A stretch of 64,000 nucleotides of DNA, taken from positions 54,276,653 to 54,340,652 of the forward strand of contig OZ005657.1 of assembly GCA_963930645.1 (NCBI GenBank), in the 5' to 3' direction. Position 1 is the stretch's first letter; each line of letters begins with the position of its first letter. Origin of the DNA: Salticus scenicus (taxonomy: Eukaryota; Arthropoda; Arachnida; Araneae; Salticidae). The translations under genes and the position numbers were made by a program. Under the pieces are notes generated by a model, which saw only the letters and a program-made list of their open reading frames with translations, did no database searches and had not been told where the DNA came from. This document shows positions 15,592 through 25,161 of this stretch, one piece after another.

Positions 15592-18500
15592 TCACCCCAC
15601 ATAAAATTTATTCACTATTTCCAAGAGATATTCTTCTGTATCGTTCACGCATTTTTCCAGTAGAGCATCTTTTGATATGATTTCATCTGTTGGATTTCTT
15701 TTTTTAATGAGCATCTCCAAATCTAAATTCACATAGTCTGTATATATGGATAGTAATTGGCTTTCCCGCATTTCATCTTTATTGATTCTTTGAAGAATTT
15801 TAAATTTTTGTTTCAATTCCTTTTGCATTTCCTCGTTCGTGGGAATATGTTTTTGAATCTGTTCCCATTTTAATGAAAAGTATTTTTTGTATAACACCAA
15901 AAATAAGTTTTGCATTTCTACATGGGACCAACCATCATTCAATTTAATTTTTTTCTCTTCGGATTGTGAATAAACTTCCGTATGCGGTCTTTTTTGTAAT
16001 TTTAATTTTATTTTTTTCAACAAGTCTTCTTTGGGAGTGCATTTGTCAATTTGTAATGCATTCAACCACTCATTGTATAAATGTTCCCATTCTTGTATTT
16101 TCAGCATTTTAACTGCAGCAACAAATGCATCCGTGGGTGTTTCATTATCTAAATTTAATTCCTGAAGCCATTGTAAATAAGTTGACTCCCAAACCAATTG
16201 TTTCTGATCGTAATATTTTTTGAAATGTTCATCCATTGTGTTTGGAAGGCTACCTTTGGGTATATCTCCAAAAATTTTTTTCAATACCTCATCAATTCGT
16301 TTGACGACTTTATTATGGGTAATGTCCGTTAATTTAAAATAAACTTTCATTTGATTACTTTCGGAAAGAGCTTTTTGATATTTCTTCATTCTCTCACTTT
16401 CTAGTATGTCCGTAAATAGGGTATTTTCATTGAGAGAGACATTAAAATGTTGAGCCAATCTCTCTAATTGTTTTACTTTCGTCATTAGCGTTATTTTTTT
16501 GGGTGCTTTTCGAGTAAGGGATACAGTCTTGGTACCATATTTTTCTAATACATTTTGCATCCAGGTCACTTCGTCTTGCGCTATATCTGGATCCATCTGT
16601 CGTTGAAGATTCATTACAAATTCTTTAGACTTGACCAAGTTATCGATATGTAATAGGAACCAATTGTCTTGGTCTGCAAATTGAGGTGTAAACTTCATCA
16701 TATTATGGTGCAAGTTTTTCACAAGATCGTCTGGAGTCACATCAGGAGTGATCAGACTTTCATAAAATTGTTTAAACAAAAGATATTCTTTTAGCAATTC
16801 CTGTTTCCAGCAAATTTTGCTCTGGGTCTTGATATTGGGAGTAGCAGACATTAAATCATTTATTATCCCATTGTTCTCCAACGACTGCCGAAGTAATTCG
16901 ATCACGTCGTCTAACCACATATTATTTGATTCAGAAGGGTTTACAAATTGCTGTAACAAACGTAATTGGTCCAAAAAATGAGCTTGATTAAAATTTCTAA
17001 AATATGAAGTAAGATTTTGAAAAAACTGTTTATCTTTAGCTAATTTAGGTAGAAATTCATCAAACCATTCAGGATTTTTACTTAAATGTTCGCCTCCTGC
17101 GTAAATTACAGCCTCTCGTAAAGCAATCAATTTTTCAATAACTGTTTCATGAAAGTTATCCAGAGTCACTCTCCATTGAAGATGGTCTTCCATAAGGGTG
17201 AAATAATGCAAAATTTTTTGGTGCATTTCCTCATATTTTTTACAATAATCTATTACATAATTTACAACATTTTCCTTCCTTGGTATAGAAAGAGCATTGG
17301 CAATGGCATCGAATTGAGAGGGGTTGGTATCATTGAATGATTCGATGACTACTTGGGCAAAGGATTCGGGTCGAACGTCCACTAAATGGAGCTTCCTTTC
17401 GATTTCTTTGCATTGTTTCTCAACTAAATTTAACAATGATTGATTGTCTTTCAGTTCCCCTATCACATAGTCTTCCCATCCCACTTGATTGGGAAAGGTA
17501 TCATGTAAATAGTCTAATATTTTTTTATCCGCTCGTATTTTTTGATACAATTCACTTTCTCGAGTAAGACAATCTAGGTAAGTTTTTTGTGCATTCTCCA
17601 ACTCCGTTTGTAACTGTTCGATTTTACTATTCATGGGTTGCAGCGCAGGGTCTTCTTCGGGTTCCACTGAATTGAGCTCCATTGCGATTTCTTGACATCG
17701 TTTCCCCACTCGAGTAAGACAATCTTCGTAATTTTTTTGTGCATTCTCCAACACCGTTTCTAAATGTAGGATTCTGTTATTAATGGGTTCCAGCACGTTA
17801 CTGGAGTCTCCTTTGAACAATTCGATGAGTACTTCGGCAAAGGATTCGGGTCGAAGGTCCACTAAATAGAACTCCGTTTCGATTTCTTTACATTGTTCTC
17901 TAACTGAATTTAACAATGATTGGTTGTCTTTCAGTTTCCCGATAACGTAGTCCTCCCATCCCACTTGAGGGGGGAAAGTATGATGTAAATAGTCTAATAT
18001 TTTTTGATTCGCTTTTTCTCGAGCAAGACAATCTCGGTAAGCTTTTTGTACCTTCTCCAGTTCCGTTTGTAACTGTATGCTTTTAGATTGTTCTAAGCTA
18101 TTAATTGCTTGCAAGGGTTGCACTTCTGAAATGACAACATTACCCGAGTCTTCTATAGATCCACTACTTTGTTGTAATTGCTGATACAAAGTTTCAATCA
18201 TTCTATTTGCTTCTTGGCAATGCTGTTTTAAATGAACATTTTCAGCCCCGTACTGATTTATGGAATTCTCGAAAAAATTCCTTGTTAAAACGAGTGTATT
18301 TTGCAACTCTGAATTTTTTAAGTGGTAGGACTGGAGTAGACTGTTTGTTTGACAGAGTTGTGTCTGTAACTCTGTCTTATTCTTATGAACGACTCTTAAA
18401 CTATTTTGATATTTTTCTACTTTTTCTTGATATTCCTGTATTTTATGTTTATGCTTTTGAAGTTCCTCTTTACATTGATTTAGTTCAGTGTTACGTGTTT

Positions 18501-18996
18501 GAAGTTCGTTTTGAGATTTCGCGAGGTCAACTTTCAATGCTTGAAGGGTGTCCTGACATCTCGCGAGGTCATCCTTAGATGTTTGAAGGGTGTCCCGACA
18601 TTTCGTGAGTTCATTCTCACAGACTCGAAGGGCGTCCTGACATTTCGTGAAGTCATTCTTCGATGCTTGAAGTTCCACCCGACATTGCGCGAGGTCATCT
18701 TTACAGGCTTGAAGTTCGTCCTGACATTGCGTGAGGCGATTCCATTGATTTTTATCCGATAATCTCTCCCTAGAACAAGCGTTTATTTGGCAAAGTTTTA
18801 ATAAAAAATCTAGAAAACTTTTGCTTTGTAAAAAAAGACTCAAGTTATCTTCGATAATGGGTTCACTTAAAAGGAAAGCTTGAGTCAAGTCATTCGTCAG
18901 TTCTTTTTTTAACGTATTGACAGTGGTATGGGCTATAACATCGTCTGGGTATTGCTTGGTTTTTAGGATGTGTTCGACAAGGGTTTTAAAAACCAT
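15592..18996 (-). CDS. Large coiled-coil protein
   Basis: 1134 residues from ATG 18996; the frame is open further upstream, inside the p47 candidate. After about 80 residues comes a long coiled coil with 14-17-residue repeats of the type (D/E)LxxCxxxLxxxKxDLxxC. Two copies of a block of about 60 residues follow (KILDYLHxTFPxQVGWEDYVIG...RPESFA(E/Q)V). The C-terminal third is helical, with repeated W-containing units. It may be a structural or tegument-like protein; baculovirus desmoplakin-like proteins are a loose analogue. The 5' end overlaps the p47 candidate by 34 bases, implying coupled expression. Confidence 0.75.
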   Translation of the reverse strand: MVFKTLVEHILKTKQYPDDVIAHTTVNTLKKELTNDLTQAFLLSEPIIEDNLSLFLQSKSFLDFLLKLCQINACSRERLSDKNQWNRLTQCQDELQACKDDLAQCRVELQASKNDFTKCQDALRVCENELTKCRDTLQTSKDDLARCQDTLQALKVDLAKSQNELQTRNTELNQCKEELQKHKHKIQEYQEKVEKYQNSLRVVHKNKTELQTQLCQTNSLLQSYHLKNSELQNTLVLTRNFFENSINQYGAENVHLKQHCQEANRMIETLYQQLQQSSGSIEDSGNVVISEVQPLQAINSLEQSKSIQLQTELEKVQKAYRDCLAREKANQKILDYLHHTFPPQVGWEDYVIGKLKDNQSLLNSVREQCKEIETEFYLVDLRPESFAEVLIELFKGDSSNVLEPINNRILHLETVLENAQKNYEDCLTRVGKRCQEIAMELNSVEPEEDPALQPMNSKIEQLQTELENAQKTYLDCLTRESELYQKIRADKKILDYLHDTFPNQVGWEDYVIGELKDNQSLLNLVEKQCKEIERKLHLVDVRPESFAQVVIESFNDTNPSQFDAIANALSIPRKENVVNYVIDYCKKYEEMHQKILHYFTLMEDHLQWRVTLDNFHETVIEKLIALREAVIYAGGEHLSKNPEWFDEFLPKLAKDKQFFQNLTSYFRNFNQAHFLDQLRLLQQFVNPSESNNMWLDDVIELLRQSLENNGIINDLMSATPNIKTQSKICWKQELLKEYLLFKQFYESLITPDVTPDDLVKNLHHNMMKFTPQFADQDNWFLLHIDNLVKSKEFVMNLQRQMDPDIAQDEVTWMQNVLEKYGTKTVSLTRKAPKKITLMTKVKQLERLAQHFNVSLNENTLFTDILESERMKKYQKALSESNQMKVYFKLTDITHNKVVKRIDEVLKKIFGDIPKGSLPNTMDEHFKKYYDQKQLVWESTYLQWLQELNLDNETPTDAFVAAVKMLKIQEWEHLYNEWLNALQIDKCTPKEDLLKKIKLKLQKRPHTEVYSQSEEKKIKLNDGWSHVEMQNLFLVLYKKYFSLKWEQIQKHIPTNEEMQKELKQKFKILQRINKDEMRESQLLSIYTDYVNLDLEMLIKKRNPTDEIISKDALLEKCVNDTEEYLLEIVNKFYVG

Positions 18997-20012
18997 CTTG
19001 TTTCCTCGCCGAAAAGTATTTTGGCTACATGGACCAGATCCATGTACAAAAACTTGTACTTTTCGGATGTTTGAATTTGCAACCAAGACAAAATCTCCAT
19101 AATCTCCTTCTTTTTGATATGTAAACCGTAAACATAATATCTCAAACCAAATTTTTTCCAAGTGTCTTCATTTTTATAGAAAGGTAACCAACAGTTACAG
19201 ATGACGGAATTGAAATCTCGGTAAGGTTCTTTCAGCTGAGTGACCACCATCGGGGAAACGTATTCCACTTGATGGTTTCGAGAGATCAAGAATAGAGTTC
19301 CCACAGGTTCTTCGTCGGTTAAAAGGACTTCACATTGATAGAAATCGGGAGGGGGTAAGACAGAAGGTTGCAGGTCGGATCGTTTTAAAATCATGTGGAC
19401 TTCCCTGCCAAAATAAGCGGAAGGATTGGAGTAGGTGGTCTTGGTGAACGATTCGTTACAAAGAGCGAATACAAAATGAGTCCACCTATTGAATTGTTTC
19501 AACCCGTCACCCGATCGTTTAAAGAACCTGAGATTGGCGACTTCCTGGAGGGTCAGGGCTCGTTTCTGTTCCTTCACTTCAAATATACGGTAGAGGGCTT
19601 GAAAAGCAATTTCTCTTCGGCACTTCTTCATGATAGGGGAAAGGGGATTATTTTTAGAAATGACAAAGAGGGTCGAAGCATGAAAATAACTATACAAAAT
19701 TTTATGCGGAGTGAAGAGAGCCCGGAGTAAAGTTTCACAGGCCCCATCCGGGACACAGATGCCACCCGCCGTGCTGACACTTCCGATCTCGTATAACAAA
19801 AAATTTTTCCCTCGGTTAATGGACGGACACTTTCCCTGTATGACGAGGATACTGTTTTCCGGAGGGTCAATGGCTGTCGAATCTAGAAAATTGGATTTAT
19901 ACGTGACGATCGCGCGTTTAAAGCGTAGAGCCACGAAATGAAACCGTTTAAACTTATTTCCAAACACATCAATGTAATTGTTTAACTCTCTTTGTAAGAA
20001 GAGGACGTTCAT
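18963..20012 (-). CDS. Unidentified 349-residue protein, p47 candidate
   Basis: Directly downstream of lef-9 on the same strand, mid-sized, soluble, GC-balanced like the core genes. Baculovirus-type polymerase has four subunits (LEF-4, LEF-8, LEF-9, P47). Length and company make P47 the first candidate, but no motif proves it. Visible features are a LRFKRAIV strand near residue 30, an SILVIQGKCPS segment, and C/W-rich VICNCWLPFYKN near 275. ATG at 20010-20012. An alternative is a lineage-specific late factor. Confidence 0.6.
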   Translation of the reverse strand: MNVLFLQRELNNYIDVFGNKFKRFHFVALRFKRAIVTYKSNFLDSTAIDPPENSILVIQGKCPSINRGKNFLLYEIGSVSTAGGICVPDGACETLLRALFTPHKILYSYFHASTLFVISKNNPLSPIMKKCRREIAFQALYRIFEVKEQKRALTLQEVANLRFFKRSGDGLKQFNRWTHFVFALCNESFTKTTYSNPSAYFGREVHMILKRSDLQPSVLPPPDFYQCEVLLTDEEPVGTLFLISRNHQVEYVSPMVVTQLKEPYRDFNSVICNCWLPFYKNEDTWKKFGLRYYVYGLHIKKKEIMEILSWLQIQTSEKYKFLYMDLVHVAKILFGEETRWFLKPLSNTS

Positions 20013-20050
20013 GGTAAACTTGTTGTTTGTGATTTACAACCCCCCTTTTA

Positions 20051-20053
<3 letters not shown>

Positions 20054-20147
<94 letters not shown>
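20054..20147. repeat. A51T43 tract
   Basis: Among the longest tracts. Its T edge is the first base of the lef-9 stop (TCA on plus, TGA on minus, 20147-20149). Confidence 0.9.
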
Positions 20148-21733
20148 CACCAGGGGTGGATGCTGCTGAATTGAAAATTTTTCTGGATCAGCACGGTGTC
20201 GAGGAGAAAGTCGAACGTTTCGGCGGACAAAATATCGGTATAGTGATACCCGTCCAACGCATGCAACAAAATGACCCGCTTTTGACCGTCCACGATTCTT
20301 CCCCAGTAATCCACCTTCATATCGTGCGTGTTGGACATGGTTTTGTTGTACACGTAGCCCGGCAACCAAATGTTTTGCATTTGATACAAAGCGTTCAAAG
20401 AGGTTCTTCCGTGAGCCGACGCTTCCACCCCTTTCAATCCCGATTTAAACGAATTTCGAATGACGGTGCCACTCTGCAAGCCAATTTGACCGAATAATTC
20501 TTGCACGTTTTCCGCGTTGCCTTTGGCTCCCGCCAGGATTTGGGTGGTGATGCAACAGGGGTGGGCCATGAAATCGCCTCCCTTCTGGAGGATGGCTTCG
20601 ATGGTGTTCATTTCTTCCAAGGTGAGCGCAAAACACAGGTCGTTTTGGAGTCGATCCAAATAAAAGCGCCGCATCTCGTTAAAAGCTTGAAACGTCCTCT
20701 TCGATCCGTACAGCTCGCAGATGACGCGAAACGTTTTTTTCAAATCCCGCTGCTTGTAGGGTAAAAAATCAATGTCGTCGTAAAACAAATAATAGGCGAC
20801 CAACATATCTTGGCTGGGACTGAGCTTCAGCCCCATCACGAAACTCTGCATTTCCCACTCCGGATTGAGGAGGGTGGCACATTCGGCCTGGGACAACAGG
20901 CTGGGCACGAGGTAAAGGTTCGCCTCGTCCCCATCGAAATCCCCGTTGATCGACTGTAGAATTTCGAGCGGCACCCCGAAACAATCGTACGGCCACCCAC
21001 CCCCCTCCAAGGGCACCCGCAACCCGACGAAATTCTCGGGTTGCAAGGAAGGCATGCGATTCAGAATGACCCATTGCCCTCGGAGCTGAAATTTCTCCAC
21101 AATGGAGTCGGGTATGCGGATTTCGTTGGGCTGGAGCGTGGCGTCGGGGACAATCATGCCGCGCATGGAATAGCGACACCGTTTGCCGAAGGCAATTTGC
21201 CGCATGAGCGTCGCCTTGCCACAGGACCTCGATTCCAGACTGCCGTAATTGAGGGGGGCCTCTTGCACCTGTTTGTAGAAGAGGGCCGCTTTCGAAGGCG
21301 GCTGGATGTGTTTTGTGCGGTAGGTCATGGGCATCCCCATCACGTACTTGAGGACTTTTTCGTAGACGAGGGTGGTGCGCATTTGCCAAAAAATGGGATC
21401 CTGCAACAGGAGAAAGTCTTGCTGCGTTTCGATTCGGTGTTTCTCGATGAGACGTTGCAACTGGGGCAAGAGGAAAGTGTAGCCCGGAGTGGCGATGGCA
21501 ATGGAGTGGACCGGGTAACATTTCAATCGTTCGTTGAAATAAAATTGGTCGCAACACACGGTAAAGGATTGGATCTTCCGAAAGGAAAGAGGTTTCTCGC
21601 ATTCGGAACAGACGCGGGCAAACGAGTTTTTCTTGCGCCAGGCTTTCAAGAGTTTGAGAACCTCGGGGGGAGTGGCCTGCAGAGGACAATCTTTCAACTC
21701 CAACAAGTTGATGCGATACCGTACAATAGCCAT
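20147..21733 (-). CDS. lef-9: Late RNA polymerase subunit LEF-9
   Basis: 528 residues against about 516 in baculoviruses. The metal-binding active-site motif reads NGDFDGDE at about residues 261-268, matching the NADFDGD of RNA polymerase beta-prime/RPB1 and LEF-9. Flanking conserved pieces are seen: FQLRGQWVILNRMPSLQPEN upstream and GLKLSPSQDM downstream. An N-terminal CxxC...C pair (about 39-42, 56) may bind zinc. LEF-9 pairs with LEF-8 to form the catalytic centre of the virus-encoded, alpha-amanitin-resistant late polymerase. High GC compared with flanking accessory genes. Confidence 0.92.
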
Positions 21734-21763
21734 GGGGGTGAGGAGAGAGAGAGGATTCCAAAC

Positions 21764-21766
<3 letters not shown>

Positions 21767-21834
<68 letters not shown>
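21767..21834. repeat. A39T29 tract
   Basis: Between lef-9 (minus) and the RING-fused LLRxC gene (plus), 5' sides facing. Confidence 0.9.
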
Positions 21835-21838
<4 letters not shown>

Positions 21839-21872
21839 AAATGGTAGTGTAAATGATCAAATCATTGGTATC

Positions 21873-22507
21873 ATGTCTATCCGAGATGATTTTCGTAACC
21901 TACTCCGAAACTGTGTTCGTCTCGCCTCTCATCAAGAGGCCAGCGAAGTCTTGGAGTTTAAAATTACCTGCTCTATTTTGAGAAAGCTTACAATATATTT
22001 TCAGACCGCATAAAAAGTAAACTGGATACAGTTGAAAAGGTGATTATCAGATTGGGTCTCAAATTGAGACTTATCTTACATTATAACCACGTTCGGTACT
22101 ATCCTGATCTAAGAATTCTGTTGGGCGAGGAAAAGTTGCCACATCTCCATTTGAGTGATCAAGCTTGGCTCTTGAAATGTTTGATTGTTACAACCTATAC
22201 TATCGTAGATTGTACAGAACAATTTAAAGTAGATATTTTCGATAAGGCTTTTGAAGTCTTGATGGAAAGGTTGGACTGTCAAGTATATATTAAATTTATC
22301 GAATCTGGCAACCGCAATCCGACGGAAAAAATCCAGATGACCAATAAAGATTGCGAAAGATTGCTGTGTAGTATTTGTTTGAGCAGAGAGAGACAAATTG
22401 TTTTTGAAGCTTGTAAGCATTTCGTTTGTTGTAAAAGCTGTTCAAACCATCTTACAACATGTCCAATTTGTCGATCACTTATTACTAATCGTATTACAGT
22501 ATATCTA

Positions 22508-22515
<8 letters not shown>
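21873..22515 (+). pseudogene. LLRxC family protein fused to an IAP-type RING, frameshifted
   Basis: ATG 21873 opens a reading with the family N terminus (LLRNCVRLAS), which ends at TAA 22011. Homology continues in the frame two bases off, which is open across 21980-22515, so a single-base shift in the T-rich stretch near 21996-22001 separates the halves. The 3' part carries the LLKCLIVTTYTIVDCTEQFK block and then an IAP-type RING (CSICLSRE...CKHFVCCKSC...CPIC) ending VYLS. An IAP-like stop would fall where the A tract begins, yet none is in frame before 22813. Either a decayed gene, a sequencing slip or a programmed shift. Confidence 0.6.
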
Positions 22516-22590
<75 letters not shown>

Positions 22591-22610
22591 CCACACCCAC
22601 CACCCAGCCA

Positions 22611-22647
<37 letters not shown>

Positions 22648-22668
22648 CCACACCCACCACCCAGCCAC

Positions 22669-22711
<43 letters not shown>

Positions 22712-22731
22712 CCACACCCACCACCCAGCCA

Positions 22732-22798
<67 letters not shown>
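22513..22798. repeat. Cluster of A/T tracts with three identical linkers
   Basis: A37T38 (22513-22587), then linker AAGCCACACCCACCACCCAG plus CCACAAA three times (22588, 22645, 22709), alternating with T30 and T36 runs, closing with A38T28 (22733-22798). The linker is the reverse complement type of the AAGTGGGTGTG linkers elsewhere. 22799-22881 shows nothing else. Confidence 0.9.
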
Positions 22799-22801
<3 letters not shown>

Positions 22802-22881
22802 GAAGGTGAGTGACTTTCTTTTATTTTAATAACCTAACCATTTCATGTAAATGGCTCTAACATGATTTGTTCATATCATCG

Positions 22882-23508
22882 TTACTCATCTTCAAATGTA
22901 AAACCAACCCAATCCAATCTATCCAACACAGATTTCACATTTTTACCAGGTTTACCAAAAGGATCCTTCTTGCAAGATAGATCACTTTCAATACAATCTA
23001 TTAAACCACAATTTTCCATAAATTCTATCAATGCCTTGGATGCCGAATCGAATAAAGAATCACTTTTGAATTTGTTCGCACACTCCCCGATAAAACATCC
23101 GGTGACGATTAAACATTCCATGACCCAAGGTTGATAATTATTATGGCCTCGCCAGTGGTGAGGTGTCAAAACTTTCTCATCCAAAATCCTTCGAAGTCTA
23201 GGGGATAGAGATGATAAATCGGAATCGACGATACCTTGTAATTTTTCTTTTAAATTGGGAATCGCATCTTTGAATTTGTGGACGTTGATACCCGTAGGCT
23301 TGATGAGGAATGGGATTTGAAAATAGACTTTGAGCATTCTTAAAATAGAAAGGCCAAATTGACGTTCCCTCGGTTTGAAATCTGGATCGTCTATATGATT
23401 CACCATGTGGACCAACATTTGATTACCCGTATCATCAAAATTTGCAAGATGAACGCAATCTCGAAGTAGGTAATGAAAAATATTCCTGACGGGATCAAAG
23501 TAATTCAT
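22882..23508 (-). CDS. LLRxC-LAN family protein
   Basis: 208 residues from ATG 23508. It has the family N terminus (YFDPVRNIFHYLLRDCVHLAN), the SxLRxLxxYFQ helix and the CLIVTGCFIGECANKF block. The acidic C-terminal extension of about 30 residues is unique. It stands back to back with the RING-fused relative across the tract cluster, which suggests local duplication. Function unknown; see the 4223 entry for the Bcl-2-like possibility. Confidence 0.65.
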   Translation of the reverse strand: MNYFDPVRNIFHYLLRDCVHLANFDDTGNQMLVHMVNHIDDPDFKPRERQFGLSILRMLKVYFQIPFLIKPTGINVHKFKDAIPNLKEKLQGIVDSDLSSLSPRLRRILDEKVLTPHHWRGHNNYQPWVMECLIVTGCFIGECANKFKSDSLFDSASKALIEFMENCGLIDCIESDLSCKKDPFGKPGKNVKSVLDRLDWVGFTFEDE

Positions 23509-23559
23509 GATCAAGGGTGTTTAATAATCAAGATTTTTTTTCCAGAAGACAAAAACCTT

Positions 23560-23563
<4 letters not shown>

Positions 23564-23639
<76 letters not shown>
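23564..23639. repeat. A36T40 tract
   Basis: Upstream of the LLRxC gene and downstream of the broken zinc-finger/HxH gene. Confidence 0.9.
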
Positions 23640-23667
23640 CAACTCAAAGGGGGGGATGATATTCGAT

Positions 23668-25077
23668 TCAGTGTCCGGCTTTCAAATCTGCCACCTCTCT
23701 CCGCATCTCCACCACTTGTCCCTGCAAAGTCTTGTACTCGGATTCCAGTTTCCAATGCGCTTCCACGATCGGTCTCATGTCTCTCAAATAATTCTGAATT
23801 CGCGGCGGAGGCGTCCACATTTCATTCCGAACCGATTCATAAAAACAATTCCCTCTTTCGGCCTGCACTCTCAACCAATCCTCCACATTTTCCCGATCCA
23901 GATAAAGCCTTTTACCCCCCATCAAATAGAGAAAACGAGGCGTTGGGTTCTCTGTCGGAACCCATTCTCGCTTGAGAGGCAACACTCTCCCACTTTGGAA
24001 AGCGTGGAAATATTTGATTTTTTGCCTATAGACCCCGTTTTCTTCGACCAGCCGACCGTACGCCAACGTGGCCGGCGAGGCCCTCCGAAACATTTCCCGA
24101 TTCATCACCTCTTCGAGACCCCTGTCCCACTGCAATGCCAAGGTAATCGGAAGTCTTTCGGCAGCGTCCGAAAGATGTAAAAATGTTTCTCTTCCAGGGG
24201 AGCTTTTTTATATCGCTTGCCCCCGATCGTAAAATGACATCTAGACAGTCTCTTGCACAGGTAACCCATTGTATGGACCAGATGCAAAGGAGACACAATC
24301 TCTCGGTGTAGCTTAGAGGGATAACGAGGACGGGGTCGGGTAGTCGGTTCGATTTTCGGCCACACCTGTTTCTCGAAAAGGCCTTTAGGGGAAACGACTA
24401 TCATGTGTCGATGCTGCCGAAAATAGGGTAGCGCGTCCGGTCCGCCGTCGCACCAGCACGAGAAAGGTAGAGTTGCGACTGCCCCTTTTTGCTCATCCAC
24501 TGCCTTCAGGAAACTTTCAAACGCAGCGGCTTTGACGATCACGTGCACCCAATCCGTAGAATCCTTGGTCCGGACGTATTTTCGAACGTAAGAGGCTGCC
24601 ATGTTCAAATTCTCGTCTTCGAAATAATCCACTTCGGAATCGGAGTCCATCAAACAAATGTCTTCGAATGCACGACGCGATAAAAGATGGCGGATATCCG
24701 GATGGTGGAAAAAACGACCTCGGCACACATAAGGGACGAGTGTCCAGGACGCTGAGCTCGTTGGGGATCGACTCGTCCATCTCCACATCTGAGACTCGAT
24801 CGGTATCCATGTCTATGCTCCTATCGATTCTTTTAACGGCTATAAATTTTCGAAAGCATGTCAAGAAATGTCTCACGTTATGCTTTTTTTGCCCAGATTG
24901 CCACCCATAGTGTCCCTTACACCATATGCAAGAAGTCTTCGTTTTGAATCCATGAGCTATTAAAGAATGCTTTTCAAACTGAATGGGTAATATTTCAACC
25001 TCGCAACGAGGACACTTGAAAGAATAAGATTTTCTTTTTAAATCTTTATAATAATCATGTATGTTTCTTGGAGCCAT
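23668..25077 (-). pseudogene. Broken copy of the zinc-finger/HxH gene
   Basis: Matches the intact neighbour (25160-26806) over most of its length but is split into three frames. The first break is near 24707-24715 in a run of six A. The second is near 24133-24150, where one base is missing relative to the neighbour. Retained are the N-terminal C2H2-like zinc region, the CWCDGG strand, HRHMIVV and GYLCKR. The coiled-coil tail is absent; the reading ends soon after the EMRREVADL segment. Sequence error cannot be excluded, but two independent breaks and the lost tail favour decay. Confidence 0.7.
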
Positions 25078-25113
25078 TGTTACAGAAAAAGTATCCAACC
25101 CTTTAAATAACTG

Positions 25114-25146
<33 letters not shown>

Positions 25147-25161
25147 TTTTTTTTTTTTTTT
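25114..25161. repeat. A29T19 tract
   Basis: Lies between the two zinc-finger/HxH genes. Its T edge makes the stop codon at 25160-25162. Confidence 0.9.

Noticed and set aside
20769..21847. Overlapping readings on both strands inside lef-9
   Set aside because: lef-9 has the diagnostic NGDFDGDE motif; the others are Arg/His-rich shadows.
22040..22813. A single 257-residue protein including Lys/Phe and His/Pro repeats
   Set aside because: The C-terminal half is tract and linker sequence; the RING end marks the real boundary.
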